Shown piece by piece: positions 52,076 to 61,843 of a stretch of 64,000 nt of DNA. Each line of letters starts with the position of its first letter. Position 1 is the stretch's first letter. This stretch comes from Neotamlana sedimentorum (lineage in GTDB: Bacteria > Bacteroidota > Bacteroidia > Flavobacteriales > Flavobacteriaceae), in assembly GCF_000943565.1 (NCBI RefSeq), contig NZ_JTDW01000014.1, forward strand, positions 1 through 64,000, read 5' to 3'. The position numbers were made by a program, and so were the translations under genes. The notes beneath the pieces were generated by a model. It did not search any database. It saw only the letters and a list, made by a program, of their open reading frames with translations, and was not told the DNA's origin.

Positions 52076-53806
52076 TTATATAAGCTTCATATCTTTTAAG
52101 ATATCTTCTGCTTTTTTATCTAGTTCGGCTTCTGTGTTTTTAAAATCATCTACGTTGTTTAAACTTGTATTTACGCTTACGTAGAATTTTATTTTAGGTT
52201 CTGTTCCGCTTGGTCTTAAGGCAATCTGGCTACCATCTTCTGTGTAGTAAATTAACACATTAGATTTTGGTACATCAATATCGGTTTCTTCACCTGTAAG
52301 TAGGTGTTTTGCTTTCGATGATTGGTAGTCTTCAAACTTAACTACTTTCGAGCCGTTTATAATTTCAAATGGCGTTTCGCGGGCGTCAATCATCATTTGT
52401 TTTATTTCTTCGGCGCCTTGAATACCTTTTTTGGTAAGTGAAATTAATTTTTCTTTAAAACAACCGTGTTCTACGTATAGTTTTAATAACTCTTGGTGGA
52501 ACGAACTTCCTTGCGATTTTGAAATTGCTGCAATTTCGCAAGCTAAAAGGGTAGAGGTTACTGCATCTTTATCGCGAACAAAATCGCCAACCATATAACC
52601 AAAACTTTCTTCGCCACCACCTATAAAATCTAATTCTGGATAATCGTAAATAAGTTTAGCAATCCATTTAAAACCAGTTAAAACAATTTTATTGTCTACG
52701 CCGTAAGATGTTGCTAAATTTTTAAGCATTGGTGTAGATACAATTGTTGTAGCGATAAATTCTTTACCTTTTATTTTCCCTTCGGCTTTCCATTGCTTTA
52801 ATAAGAAATCGGTCATCATAATCATGGTTTGATTTCCGTTTAAAAGCTGTAATTCGCCTTCGGTATTTCTAACAGCAACGCCTAAACGATCACAATCTGG
52901 GTCGGTACCAATAACAATATCTGCATCAACCTCGTTAGCCAGCTCTAAAGCCATTTTTAAGGCCGCAGGTTCTTCTGGGTTTGGCGATTTTACCGTTGGA
53001 AAATTTCCGTTAGGAACTTCTTGTTCTTTTACAATATGTACATTTTTAAAACCAGCGCGTTTTAAAGTTTCTGGAACCGCAGTAATTGAAGTACCATGAA
53101 GAGAGGTAAAAACAATTTTTAAATTGTCTTTAGCATCTTGAGTAGCGCCAACACATCCATTTTCTACAGAAGCATCAACAAAAACATCGTCTACATCTTT
53201 ACCAATATATTTAATTAAACTTTCGTTTGCTTCAAATTTAATATCGGCATATTCTAAATCGTTAATGGTTTTTATAACAGCAGTATCGTGTGGTGGAACT
53301 AATTGGCCACCATCTTGCCAATATACTTTGTAACCGTTATATTCTGGCGGGTTGTGCGATGCTGTTAAAACAATTCCGCAATGGCAGTTTAAATGTCTTA
53401 CTGCAAACGATAATTCTGGAGTTGGGCGTAAATCTTCAAATAAATAAACTTCAATTCCGTTTGCCGAAAATACATCAGCAACTACTTTTGCTAGCGATTT
53501 ACTATTGTTTCTACAATCGTAAGCAATTACTGTTTTTACAGTTTCATCTGGAAAAGATGCCTTTAAATAATCGCTTAAGCCTTGTGTACTTTTACCAAGT
53601 GTGTATTTATTAATTCGGTTTGTACCTATACCCATTACACCTCGCATACCACCAGTACCAAATTCAAGGTCTTTATAAAAGCTCTCTTGTATATCTTTTG
53701 GGTTGTTGGCTATGCTGTCTTTAATTTCAGCTTGTGTGTCCGCATCAAAAGTTGGTGTTAACCACGAATTAATTCGTTCTAAAATTTTTGGTTCTATGTG
53801 TATCAT
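52076..53806 (-). CDS. Phosphoglucomutase/phosphomannomutase family enzyme
   Basis: A 576-residue alpha-D-phosphohexomutase. The phosphoserine loop is [12 protein letters not shown] (about 143-154), the metal loop D-P-D-C-D-R (about 301-306), the sugar loop G-G-E-E-S-F-G-Y (about 400-407) and the phosphate-binding loop R-P-S-G-T-E-P-K (about 537-544). The size puts it with the long PGM2/PgcA-type phosphoglucomutases. It interconverts hexose 1- and 6-phosphates for glycan synthesis. ATG 53806 is preferred over the TTG two codons earlier (53812). The ABC exporter follows. Confidence 0.93.
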   Translation of the reverse strand: MIHIEPKILERINSWLTPTFDADTQAEIKDSIANNPKDIQESFYKDLEFGTGGMRGVMGIGTNRINKYTLGKSTQGLSDYLKASFPDETVKTVIAYDCRNNSKSLAKVVADVFSANGIEVYLFEDLRPTPELSFAVRHLNCHCGIVLTASHNPPEYNGYKVYWQDGGQLVPPHDTAVIKTINDLEYADIKFEANESLIKYIGKDVDDVFVDASVENGCVGATQDAKDNLKIVFTSLHGTSITAVPETLKRAGFKNVHIVKEQEVPNGNFPTVKSPNPEEPAALKMALELANEVDADIVIGTDPDCDRLGVAVRNTEGELQLLNGNQTMIMMTDFLLKQWKAEGKIKGKEFIATTIVSTPMLKNLATSYGVDNKIVLTGFKWIAKLIYDYPELDFIGGGEESFGYMVGDFVRDKDAVTSTLLACEIAAISKSQGSSFHQELLKLYVEHGCFKEKLISLTKKGIQGAEEIKQMMIDARETPFEIINGSKVVKFEDYQSSKAKHLLTGEETDIDVPKSNVLIYYTEDGSQIALRPSGTEPKIKFYVSVNTSLNNVDDFKNTEAELDKKAEDILKDMKLI

Positions 53807-53896
53807 GATCAATTAATAAATTAGTATTCAAAAATAAACAATTTGTAAAGGATTACCTTTTAAAAAGACATCGTTTTAACGATTAAATAGGTTTAT

Positions 53897-54847
53897 TTAA
53901 CCTAAATTTAATTTCTCTTTAATTAAATAGCGTTTTTTATCTGGCTTATTTCTTAAAATAAGTTCGCCTAAAAATCCGGCAATAAAAAACTGGGAACCAA
54001 TAATCATTGTAGATAACGAAAGGTAAAATTGTGGACGTTGTGTAATTAAGCGTCCTGCTGGGTTTAAAAACAATTTGTCTATGCCTAAATAAAAGGCAAA
54101 ACCAAAGCCAATAATAAACATAATAACGCCTAAGGCTCCAAATAAATGCATGGGCCGTTTAGCAAAGCGAGATAAAAACCAAATGGTTATTAAGTCTAGA
54201 AAACCATGAATAAAACGATTCATGCCAAATTTGGTCTCTCCGTATTTTCTGGCCTGATGTTGTACAATTTTTTCGCCAATTTTTGTAAATCCTGCATTTT
54301 TAGAAAGCACAGGAATGTAGCGATGCATTTCGCCATTAACATCAATGTTTTTAACTACATTAATATGATAAGCTTTAAGACCGCAATTAAAATCGTTTAG
54401 TTCAACTCCCGATGTTTTTCGAGCGGCCCAATTAAATAATTTAGAAGGTAAGTTTTTAGAAATTACAGAGTCGTAACGTACTTTTTTCCAGCCCGAAACT
54501 AAATCGAAACCATCGTTTACAATCATGCTGTAAAGTTCTGGTATTTCGTTTGGGTTGTCTTGTAAATCGGCATCCATAGTAATAACAACATCACCTTGTG
54601 CTTTTGCAAAACCAGCATGTAAGGCTTGCGATTTTCCAAAGTTTTTTAAAAAGCGAATACCTTTAACGTTGCTGTCTTTTTGAGAAAGATGGTTTATAGT
54701 TTCCCAAGAATTATCTGTACTGCCATCATCAATAAAAATGATTTCATAAGAAAAATGATTGGATTGCATAACCCTTGCAATCCAATCATAAAGTTCTTTT
54801 AAAGATTCTTGTTCGTTAAGTAGTGGTATGACTACTGATATATTCAT
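53897..54847 (-). CDS. Family 2 glycosyltransferase, DPM/GtrB type
   Basis: A 316-residue protein: GT-A domain with V-V-I-P-L-L-N-E-Q-E-S-L (4-15), I-F-I-D-D-G-S-T-D-N-S-W (about 38-49) and M-D-A-D-L-Q-D-N-P (about 92-100, metal-binding D-x-D), then two C-terminal membrane helices (about 230-255 and 270-295). Such enzymes transfer a sugar to polyprenyl phosphate at the inner face of the membrane (GtrB, ArnC, DPM1). Substrate cannot be told. It is the second gene, about 45 nt after the DUF4199 gene, on the same strand. Confidence 0.88.
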   Translation of the reverse strand: MNISVVIPLLNEQESLKELYDWIARVMQSNHFSYEIIFIDDGSTDNSWETINHLSQKDSNVKGIRFLKNFGKSQALHAGFAKAQGDVVITMDADLQDNPNEIPELYSMIVNDGFDLVSGWKKVRYDSVISKNLPSKLFNWAARKTSGVELNDFNCGLKAYHINVVKNIDVNGEMHRYIPVLSKNAGFTKIGEKIVQHQARKYGETKFGMNRFIHGFLDLITIWFLSRFAKRPMHLFGALGVIMFIIGFGFAFYLGIDKLFLNPAGRLITQRPQFYLSLSTMIIGSQFFIAGFLGELILRNKPDKKRYLIKEKLNLG

Positions 54848-54891
54848 TTAAATATTTTCTGAAAATAAATTAGTTTTCAAAAATACAGAAT

Positions 54892-55422
54892 TTATGCTTC
54901 TTCAGGGTTGTTTTTTTTAACTACTACAGCCACAAGTAAGCCTACAATACTGTAACCCACAAGTTGAAAAGCTAAAGATTGCAAAACTTTACCAATAGAA
55001 AACATGTTTTCTTGGGCTTCTAATTCTTCTACTGCTGCTGCAATAGCTTCTTCTGGTGCTCCAAAATTACGCATCATTTCAACTTGGGTGTCCATAACTT
55101 TATCTTTTAACGTTATTGCAGCGTCTGGGTCGATAAAATTATAAATAAGCAAGGTGGTTACTACGCTTATTACAATACCAATTAAAATTGTAATAAAATA
55201 GGAGGTAAAAGCCTGTTTAAAACTTATAAAACCATTTAAAAGGCCTTTTGATTTCATGGCCGAAATAATGCCAAAAACAATAACAATAATCATCATGCCA
55301 ATGCCAAACCACCATTTGGTCATTAAATCAAGATTCATATAACCCATAATTCCTGCAATTACCAAGACAACGCCAAGGTATAATCCCCAATTTGTAGCAA
55401 GGGATTTAATAGTTTTTTCCAT
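54892..55422 (-). CDS. DUF4199 membrane protein
   Basis: With ATG 55422 the product is 176 residues with four hydrophobic helices (about 10-30, 36-55, 70-95, 148-168) and an acidic loop between the third and fourth (about 105-140). G-F-I-S-F-K-Q-A-F-T-S near 62-72 is the typical DUF4199 stretch. The longer frame to 55551 would run 43 residues through the divergent promoter of L31 and is rejected. Function unknown; these proteins are very common beside glycosyltransferases of this type in flavobacteria. Confidence 0.82.
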   Translation of the reverse strand: MEKTIKSLATNWGLYLGVVLVIAGIMGYMNLDLMTKWWFGIGMMIIVIVFGIISAMKSKGLLNGFISFKQAFTSYFITILIGIVISVVTTLLIYNFIDPDAAITLKDKVMDTQVEMMRNFGAPEEAIAAAVEELEAQENMFSIGKVLQSLAFQLVGYSIVGLLVAVVVKKNNPEEA

Positions 55423-55535
55423 AATATTTTGGTTTTTATAATTAGTTATTAAGTTTGTAGTCAAATATAGGGAAACGTTACACATAAAATTTAAATATTT
55501 TTTTAATAAATTGTTGGTCGTTAGATAAAAAAGTG

Positions 55536-55543
55536 TAAATTTG
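55536..55543 (+). promoter_or_regulatory. Promoter of the L31 gene
   Basis: TAAATTTG (55536-55543) is a perfect -7 element, with TTG at 55514-55516 nineteen nt upstream. Predicted leader of about 30 nt before ATG 55578. Confidence 0.75.
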
Positions 55544-55577
55544 CACTCCAAAATTGATTAGATAAAAGTATTTAGCG

Positions 55578-55829
55578 ATGAGAAAAGGTATACACCCAGA
55601 AAATTATAGAGTAGTAGCATTTAAAGATATGTCTAACGACGATGTTTTTTTAACAAAGTCTACTGCAGTAACTAACGAAACTATTGAGGTTGATGGTGTG
55701 GAGTATCCGTTAGTAAAAATGGAAATCTCTAGAACATCTCATCCTTATTACACTGGTAAATCTAAATTAGTAGATACTGCTGGTCGTATTGATAAATTCA
55801 AAAATAAATACGCGAAATTCAAAAAATAA
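55578..55829 (+). CDS. rpmE2: 50S ribosomal protein L31, type B
   Basis: An 83-residue protein beginning [15 protein letters not shown], with [10 protein letters not shown] near 51-60 and a basic tail [10 protein letters not shown]. It lacks the CxxC zinc motif of the type A protein, so it is the zinc-independent (YkgM-like) form normal in Bacteroidota. It is a component of the large subunit near the central protuberance. It is monocistronic, with a clear promoter before it and a strong terminator after it. Confidence 0.97.
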   Translation: MRKGIHPENYRVVAFKDMSNDDVFLTKSTAVTNETIEVDGVEYPLVKMEISRTSHPYYTGKSKLVDTAGRIDKFKNKYAKFKK

Positions 55830-55854
55830 ATTTCAAGTTTTTTAAAACTTTTAC

Positions 55855-55884
55855 AAAGCCTTTCAGAAATGAAAGGCTTTTTTA
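55855..55884 (+). terminator. Terminator of the L31 gene
   Basis: AAAGCCTTTC (55855-55864) and GAAAGGCTTT (55871-55880) form a perfect 10-bp stem with a six-base loop, followed by TTTT. Confidence 0.93.
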
Positions 55885-55973
55885 TTTTCTACAATTCGCA
55901 TACATTTGTTTAAAACAAAGTCTAAGGGCGAAAGGAAACTTCAAACTACAAATTTTAAACTTCAAGCTAAACT

Positions 55974-57149
55974 ATGAACTACATTCTTTTTGATGGTCCA
56001 TCACGAAATAATCTGTTGCCATTTACTTTTACAAGGCCAGTAGCCGATATTCGAATAGGTATTTTAACTATTCGTGAAAAATGGGAAGCTTATTTAGATA
56101 CTACCACTACTACGGTTACCGAAGATTATTTATCGGATAAATTTCCTATGGTTGAAATGGATGAAAATATTATGATTAACTCGTCCTTTTTACCAAATTT
56201 AGAATTGGTTGAAATGGTTCGTGATTTAAAAGAAAACCAGGCTATTTTTAAAGGAGAAGATGTTATTGCATTTTTTACAAAAGAAGCTCAAGAAGATATA
56301 AATTTTAATGATTATGAAGCTTTCGAGTATAATGATGAGCTTTTAAAAATTGAAAATACTTGGGATATTTTCTCAAAAAACGAAGACGCAATTCAAGATG
56401 ATTTTAATTTTTTAACAAAAAACAGAAAATCGCAGCCTATACCTTCTAGCAATAATGTTATTGATGCTCAAAATATTTTTATTGAGGAAGGTGCTAAGCT
56501 GCAGTTTGTAACATTAAATGCCTCTACAGGGCCAATTTATATTGGTAAAAATGCTGAAATCATGGAGGGAGCTGTAATTCGCGGATCTCTAGCATTATGC
56601 GAAGATGCCGTAATTAAATTAGGAGCAAAAATTTATGGAGCTACAACTATTGGGCCTGGAAGTAAAGTAGGAGGAGAAATAAAAAACGCAGTACTTTTTG
56701 CAAATTCAAATAAAGGACATGAAGGTTATTTAGGTAATTCGGTTTTAGGTGAATGGTGTAACTTGGGAGCAGACACTAATAATTCTAATTTAAAAAATAA
56801 CTACGCTGAGGTTAGGTTATGGAATTATGAAACCGAAGGTTTCGCTAAAACCGGATTACAATTTTGTGGTTTAATGATGGGAGATCATAGTAAAAGTGGT
56901 ATAAACACTATGTTTAACACTGGAACCGTTGTGGGTGTTAGTGCAAATATTTATGGCCCAGGTTTTCCTAGAAATTTTGTGCCAAGTTTTTCATGGGGTG
57001 GTAATAGTGGTTTTACTAGTTATTTAACTAAAAAAGCTGTAGATGTTGCTAAACGCGTTATGGGGAGAAAAAATGTAGAGTTTACAAAGGAGGACGAAAG
57101 CATTTTTGAGTATATATTTGAAGAAACTAAAAAGTATCGGAGAAATTAA
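55974..57149 (+). CDS. GlmU-family sugar nucleotidyltransferase-like protein
   Basis: A 391-residue protein. N-terminal D-G-P-S-R-N-N-L-L-P-F-T-F-T-R-P-V-A-D (8-26) is the start typical of the Bacteroidota GlmU-like group, followed by a degenerate nucleotidyltransferase domain. From about 165 to 370 it forms a left-handed beta-helix of hexapeptide repeats (I-Y-I-G-K-N-A-E-I, A-V-I-R-G-S, A-K-I-Y-G-A-T-T-I-G-P-G-S-K-V). It is probably a bifunctional sugar-1-phosphate nucleotidyl/acyltransferase of cell-wall or glycan synthesis; the canonical G-x-G-T-R-M signature is not seen, so catalysis of the first step is uncertain. Confidence 0.85.
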   Translation: MNYILFDGPSRNNLLPFTFTRPVADIRIGILTIREKWEAYLDTTTTTVTEDYLSDKFPMVEMDENIMINSSFLPNLELVEMVRDLKENQAIFKGEDVIAFFTKEAQEDINFNDYEAFEYNDELLKIENTWDIFSKNEDAIQDDFNFLTKNRKSQPIPSSNNVIDAQNIFIEEGAKLQFVTLNASTGPIYIGKNAEIMEGAVIRGSLALCEDAVIKLGAKIYGATTIGPGSKVGGEIKNAVLFANSNKGHEGYLGNSVLGEWCNLGADTNNSNLKNNYAEVRLWNYETEGFAKTGLQFCGLMMGDHSKSGINTMFNTGTVVGVSANIYGPGFPRNFVPSFSWGGNSGFTSYLTKKAVDVAKRVMGRKNVEFTKEDESIFEYIFEETKKYRRN

Positions 57150-57238
57150 AAAATCTATTCGTCTACAGAAAATGACTGTTAAAAGTTTGTTTTAAATCGG
57201 TTTAACGAAAATACCACTCTCATTTTTAGTTGGTTGTA

Positions 57239-57246
57239 TAATTTTG
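57239..57246 (+). promoter_or_regulatory. Promoter upstream of the YhhN-like pair
   Basis: TAATTTTG (57239-57246), a perfect TAnnTTTG, 31 nt before ATG 57278. No obvious operator near it. Confidence 0.6.
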
Positions 57247-57277
57247 GATTATAACAAGAATGTTAAGTTATTAATCC

Positions 57278-57997
57278 ATGTATAAAATTGTTAAAAGTAG
57301 ACTGCGCTTTAGTGCTATTTTTTTTTCAATACTCATAATTGATGTTATTGTGAAAAATATAAGTGAAGTTTCTTTATTTAGAATGGTAACAAAATCCTCG
57401 TTGTTACTTTTGTTAGTAGTATTAGTACTATATCATCGCTCGGAGCAAAAAAAGGAAAACATCTTTTTTTTAATATCTGCTCTAATTTGTTTTTGGCTAG
57501 GTGATATATTTATGTTGTTCTATAAAAATATAATATTGTATTTTGTGGCGATTTTCTTTTTTGTTTTAGGTAAATTATTTTACGTATTTAGACTAAGCAC
57601 GAAAAGAGATTTTAGTATGAATAGATTGCTGCCATATGTGTTATTTGGTGTTGCTTTTATGTTTGTAGTTTATAATTTTATATTTAACGGATTGTGTGAA
57701 ACTAGTTTTTTTATGGTTTTTCTGTATTTTTTTGCAGCGTTAAAAGTTTTTTTATTTGCTATATTACGTAAAAATGCAGTAGTACCTTTAAGTTATAATT
57801 TAGTGTTGTTAGGCGTGTTTTTCTCATTTTTCTCAGACACTATAACGGCATTGTCGTCATTTTCTGAAATAGTTATTCCTTTTTCTGATTCAGCGATTAT
57901 GGTTTTTTATGGTTTGTCACAGTTTTTTATTGTGATAGGTATTTTAGAAGATAAAAATACATGTGTTTTTAAAAAAAGTTGTAAAAGTTGGTTGTAA
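57278..57997 (+). CDS. YhhN-like membrane protein 1
   Basis: A 239-residue polytopic protein with seven to eight helices. The pattern K-S-S-L-L-L-L-L near 45, C-F-W-L-G-D-I-F-M-L-F near 71-81 and G-K-L-F-Y-V-F-R near 100-107 fits the YhhN/TMEM86 family, whose studied members include lysoplasmalogenases. A second conserved acidic position is kept in F-F-S-D-T-I-T-A-L (about 186-194). Function here is not known. It is followed by a diverged paralogue whose start lies 17 nt after its stop. Confidence 0.7.
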   Translation: MYKIVKSRLRFSAIFFSILIIDVIVKNISEVSLFRMVTKSSLLLLLVVLVLYHRSEQKKENIFFLISALICFWLGDIFMLFYKNIILYFVAIFFFVLGKLFYVFRLSTKRDFSMNRLLPYVLFGVAFMFVVYNFIFNGLCETSFFMVFLYFFAALKVFLFAILRKNAVVPLSYNLVLLGVFFSFFSDTITALSSFSEIVIPFSDSAIMVFYGLSQFFIVIGILEDKNTCVFKKSCKSWL

Positions 57998-58014
57998 AAA
58001 TTAAGTTGTTAACT

Positions 58015-58713
58015 ATGCGATTGTTTAAAGATAAGCTTCTATTTTCTGTTTTATATTTCAGTATATTAATATTATATCTTTATGTGAAATTTAATACAAA
58101 TGAGAATTACATAAGAGTATTCGTGAAACCCTTTTTAATGGTTGCTCTATTGATATTTATTTGGGTAAATTCAGTAGATATAAGATCTAACAAGTTTAAA
58201 TTTTTAAATTTGGCTTTGATAGCATCCTTGGTTGGAGATGTATTAATAGTATTTAAAAACAATCCGATATTTTTTTTAGTTGCAATGTTATTTTTTATGA
58301 TTGCTAAAATATTTTACATATTTCGTTTTTCAGGCGAAAGAGATTTTAAAATTACTCATTTATATCCTGTTTTAGCCTTCTGTTTTTTTTACATTGTTGC
58401 AATTTTCAATATTGTTTTCAAAAATTTAGGCGAATATTTAATACCAGTTTTAATCTATTTGTTGTTTGTTTCCATAGAGTTTTTATTTGCTTTTTTAAGA
58501 AGGGTTGAAGTGGATTTTAAAAGTTTTATAATAGTTGTTATTGGTGTGCTTTTTTCGATAAGCTATAATACAATTGCTCTTTTGTCGAAATTTTATGAAG
58601 ATGATTTTTTGTATAACAGAATTACAGTAGTTTCATGTTATGCTGTCTCGCAGTACTTAATTGTATATGGTTTAGTCACAGAAAAAATTAAGCCGGCTGA
58701 AAATTTAGATTAA
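58015..58713 (+). CDS. YhhN-like membrane protein 2 (variant)
   Basis: With ATG 58015 the product is 232 residues; an earlier frame start at 57988 would overlap the previous gene. Topology and the motifs L-V-G-D-V-L-I-V-F (about 77-85) and A-K-I-F-Y-I-F-R (about 105-112) match its neighbour. At the second acidic position the neighbour has S-D-T-I and this protein has Y-N-T-I, so the aspartate appears replaced by asparagine, which may abolish hydrolase activity. A tandem duplicate, converging on the next gene with a 2-nt gap. Confidence 0.68.
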   Translation: MRLFKDKLLFSVLYFSILILYLYVKFNTNENYIRVFVKPFLMVALLIFIWVNSVDIRSNKFKFLNLALIASLVGDVLIVFKNNPIFFLVAMLFFMIAKIFYIFRFSGERDFKITHLYPVLAFCFFYIVAIFNIVFKNLGEYLIPVLIYLLFVSIEFLFAFLRRVEVDFKSFIIVVIGVLFSISYNTIALLSKFYEDDFLYNRITVVSCYAVSQYLIVYGLVTEKIKPAENLD

Positions 58714-58715
58714 TG

Positions 58716-60338
58716 CTACTTTGTTTTTTTAACATATCTTAAATCCAGCATATCTACAGGATTTATACCTAAACCTTTTATGTTTTTTCTGGTAAAACGA
58801 ATAACTTCATCGTAATAAAGAGGTACAATAAGTGCAGCATCCATGGCTAGCGAATCCATTTTGGTGTATAAATGTTTGCGTTTTTCGATATCGTTAATAG
58901 AGAATGCTTTGTTGTACAAACTGTCGAACATATCATTTTTATAATGAAAATAATTTGAACCTTTTGGAGCAAAATTTTCACTGTAAAAAATAGACAAATA
59001 GTTTTCAGCATCTAAATAATCGGCAATCCATGAACTTCTAAACAAATCTACTTTTCCGTTCGATCGTGCCGTTCTTAACGTAGACTCGGGCATGACATCA
59101 ACATTTATTTTTAATCCTGCCTTTTCTAGTTCACGTTGTATAAATTCGCAAAAACTTAGGTAATTACTGGTTGTATTTAATGTTATTTCCGGATTACTAA
59201 TTCCGGTTTCTTTTTTAAATTGGTCGACTAAGGCTTTAGCTTTTTTAGGCTGATAAGTAAAACCAACCGATGTACTGTGTCCTGGAAGGCCCAATGGAAT
59301 AAATCCGCCATTTGCAGGATTACCAATGCCATTGCGCAAATAAAGAATCATTTTTTTACGATCGAATCCGTAGTTAACGGCCTTTCTAATAAGCGCCGAT
59401 TGTATTTCTGGTATTTTAGAATCTAAATAAAACCCTAAATATTCTGTGTTTAAATATGGCCCACGAATCATATTAACACTTTCAGAATATTGCTCTCTTA
59501 GTTTGCCGTTACTGGTTAATAATTCATCTTTATACGATACATCTAAACTGTTTAAAAAGTCGATATTACCTTGAATAAATTGCAAAAACTCACTTTGTTT
59601 ATCGGGTAAAAAAGTTATAGATACAGCCTCAAGGTAGGGAAGTTGTTTTCCATGTTTATCGGTTTCAAAATAGTGCTTGTTTTTTCTAAAAACCAGTTTT
59701 ACATTTTCTTTCCAACGTTTAAATTTAAAAGGGCCAGTTCCTACCGGGTTCGATCGAAAATCTACACCATAATGTTCTACAATTTCTCTAGGCACAACCG
59801 AGCAGTATTTCATGCTTAATAAACCAATAAAGGCTGGGAATGGTTGTGTTAATGTAATTTCAAAGATGCTATCGTTTAAAGCTTTAAAATCATCAACTTT
59901 ATTTAAAACCCAACTACCAGGAGCAGCTACTTTTTTGTCGCGTAAACGGTTTAAGCTAAATTCAAAATCTGAAGCTACTACAGCTCGAGTAGAATCTTTA
60001 CCAAAAGCAGCATGTTTATGGAAAAACACATCGTTTCTAAGGTTAAATGTGTATGTGGTGGCATCATCAGAAATGGTCCAATTTTTAGCAATACAGGGCA
60101 CAATGTTTAAAGCGCTATCCGTTTGTACAAGGCCGTTAAAAAGTTGATTGGCCATTCGAATATCTTGTAAAGTTCGTGCAAATGCCGGATCTAAAGTGTT
60201 AATATTGGTGTGCTCGTTATAACGAAAAACAAGGTGCTCTTTATTTGTATTAGATTTATTTGAACAAGAAAAAAATAAAATTACCACGCAACTAATTGAT
60301 AAGTAAAGGTTTAATTGTTTGGTTAAGGGTTTTATCAT
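58716..60338 (-). CDS. Peptide/oligopeptide ABC transporter substrate-binding lipoprotein
   Basis: A 540-residue lipoprotein of the SBP_5 (OppA/DppA) family: signal with cysteine near 25 (I-L-F-F-S-C-S-N-K), then T-L-D-P-A-F-A-R-T near 47, A-S-D-F-E-F-S-L-N-R-L near 125-135, G-T-G-P-F-K-F near 196-202 and a C-terminal D-Y-L-D-A-E-N-Y-L region near 440. It should bind peptides or similar ligands in the periplasm. No permease or ATPase genes are adjacent, so it depends on components elsewhere. Its stop lies 2 nt from that of the YhhN-like gene. Confidence 0.9.
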   Translation of the reverse strand: MIKPLTKQLNLYLSISCVVILFFSCSNKSNTNKEHLVFRYNEHTNINTLDPAFARTLQDIRMANQLFNGLVQTDSALNIVPCIAKNWTISDDATTYTFNLRNDVFFHKHAAFGKDSTRAVVASDFEFSLNRLRDKKVAAPGSWVLNKVDDFKALNDSIFEITLTQPFPAFIGLLSMKYCSVVPREIVEHYGVDFRSNPVGTGPFKFKRWKENVKLVFRKNKHYFETDKHGKQLPYLEAVSITFLPDKQSEFLQFIQGNIDFLNSLDVSYKDELLTSNGKLREQYSESVNMIRGPYLNTEYLGFYLDSKIPEIQSALIRKAVNYGFDRKKMILYLRNGIGNPANGGFIPLGLPGHSTSVGFTYQPKKAKALVDQFKKETGISNPEITLNTTSNYLSFCEFIQRELEKAGLKINVDVMPESTLRTARSNGKVDLFRSSWIADYLDAENYLSIFYSENFAPKGSNYFHYKNDMFDSLYNKAFSINDIEKRKHLYTKMDSLAMDAALIVPLYYDEVIRFTRKNIKGLGINPVDMLDLRYVKKTK

Positions 60339-60353
60339 GTGGGTAATTAATTG

Positions 60354-60361
60354 TAAATTTG
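60354..60361 (+). promoter_or_regulatory. Promoter of mtaB
   Basis: TAAATTTG (60354-60361), a perfect TAnnTTTG element 62 nt before ATG 60424, in the divergent region with the peptide-binding lipoprotein gene. Confidence 0.55.
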
Positions 60362-60423
60362 CACTCTTTTAAATGATAAAGGTAAATATAATGAGATTTT
60401 TGCCGTTGCGGAAATGAAAGCTA

Positions 60424-61752
60424 ATGAAAAAGAACGTTGCATTTTATACTTTAGGTTGTAAATTAAATTTTTCTGAAACCTCTACCATAGCTAGAACCTT
60501 TAAAGATGAGGGTTTTAATCGTGTAGATTTTTCTGAAAAAGCTGATATTTATGTTATAAACACTTGTTCTGTAACCGAAAATGCAGATAAGCGTTTTAAA
60601 ACCATTGTAAAGCAAGCGCAAAAGGTAAACCCTGATGCATTTGTAGCAGCTGTTGGGTGTTATGCGCAATTAAAACCACAAGAACTAGCTGATGTGCATG
60701 GTGTAGATTTAGTTCTTGGTGCAACAGAAAAATTTAAAATTACCGACTACATAAACGACTTATCTAAAAACGATTACGGCGAAGTGCATTCCTGCGAAAT
60801 TGAGGATGCCGATTTTTATGTGGGAAGCTATTCTATAGGAGACAGAACTCGTGCATTTTTAAAAGTGCAAGATGGCTGCGATTACAAATGTACCTATTGT
60901 ACTATTCCTTTGGCTAGAGGTATTTCGCGTAGCGATACCATGGATAATGTGTTAAAGAATGCCAGAGAAATATCAGAAAAAAACATAAAAGAAATTGTAT
61001 TAACAGGAGTTAATATAGGCGATTATGGTAAAGGTGAGTTTGGTAATAAAAAACACGAGCATACTTTTTTAGATTTGGTTACCGAACTAGACAAAGTAGA
61101 AGGTATTGAACGTTTAAGAATTTCATCGATTGAGCCAAACTTGTTAAAGAATGAAACCATTGATTTGGTTTCGAAATCCAGAGCTTTTGTACCACATTTT
61201 CATGTGCCATTACAATCTGGTAGTAACACTATTCTTAAAAAAATGAAGCGTCGCTATATGCGAGAGCTGTATCTAGATCGTGTTAAAAAAATAAAAGAAG
61301 TCATGCCACACGCCTGTATTGGTGTAGATGTAATTGTTGGTTTTCCTGGAGAAACCGACGAGCATTTTTTGGATACTTATAATTTTTTAAACGAATTAGA
61401 TATATCGTACTTGCATGTGTTTACATATTCTGAGCGCGATAATACTGAGGCAGCCGAAATGGACGGGGTTGTGCCTAAAAACATAAGAACAAAACGTAGC
61501 AAAATGTTACGAGGATTATCGGTTAAAAAGCGTCGTGCATTTTACGAAAGTCAAATTGGGACTTCAAGAACCGTGCTTTTTGAAAGTGAAAATAAAGAAG
61601 GTTACATATATGGATTTACCGAAAATTATGTAAAAGTAAAAGCACCTTGGAATCCCGAACTTGTAAACACGCTTAATAAAGTAAAGCTTACTAAAATTGA
61701 TGAAGATGGATTGGTAAGGTTCGATTTTGTTGAGACTTTTGCTGGAAATTAA
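60424..61752 (+). CDS. mtaB: tRNA t6A37 methylthiotransferase MtaB
   Basis: A 442-residue radical SAM methylthiotransferase. N-terminal cluster cysteines C12, C48 and C79 (T-L-G-C-K-L-N, N-T-C-S-V, V-G-C-Y-A-Q), radical SAM motif C152-x3-C156-x2-C159 (G-C-D-Y-K-C-T-Y-C) and a C-terminal TRAM domain. The K-L-N-F-S-E-T start after C12 and the I-P-L-A-R-G sequence place it in the MtaB (YqeV) group rather than MiaB or RimO. It adds a methylthio group to t6A37 in tRNAs reading ANN codons. Monocistronic with its own promoter. Confidence 0.93.
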   Translation: MKKNVAFYTLGCKLNFSETSTIARTFKDEGFNRVDFSEKADIYVINTCSVTENADKRFKTIVKQAQKVNPDAFVAAVGCYAQLKPQELADVHGVDLVLGATEKFKITDYINDLSKNDYGEVHSCEIEDADFYVGSYSIGDRTRAFLKVQDGCDYKCTYCTIPLARGISRSDTMDNVLKNAREISEKNIKEIVLTGVNIGDYGKGEFGNKKHEHTFLDLVTELDKVEGIERLRISSIEPNLLKNETIDLVSKSRAFVPHFHVPLQSGSNTILKKMKRRYMRELYLDRVKKIKEVMPHACIGVDVIVGFPGETDEHFLDTYNFLNELDISYLHVFTYSERDNTEAAEMDGVVPKNIRTKRSKMLRGLSVKKRRAFYESQIGTSRTVLFESENKEGYIYGFTENYVKVKAPWNPELVNTLNKVKLTKIDEDGLVRFDFVETFAGN

Positions 61753-61814
61753 ATCTACTAATCTTGTTTTATTACCTTTAGTCGATTTAATTCACAGGTG
61801 TTTATTTCACATAT

Positions 61815-61822
61815 TACATTTG
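61815..61822 (+). promoter_or_regulatory. Promoter of a small lipoprotein gene
   Basis: TACATTTG (61815-61822) matches TAnnTTTG, 21 nt before ATG 61844. Confidence 0.55.
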
Positions 61823-61843
61823 AGGTGTTTTAACCTATTATAA

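Noticed and set aside
53290-53613. Plus-strand 107-codon frame inside the phosphohexomutase
   Set aside because: It is antisense to a conserved enzyme and reflects its codon pattern; no start or domain supports it.
55423-55551. N-terminal extension of the DUF4199 protein
   Set aside because: The extra 43 residues run through the divergent promoter region of the L31 gene and do not fit the family.
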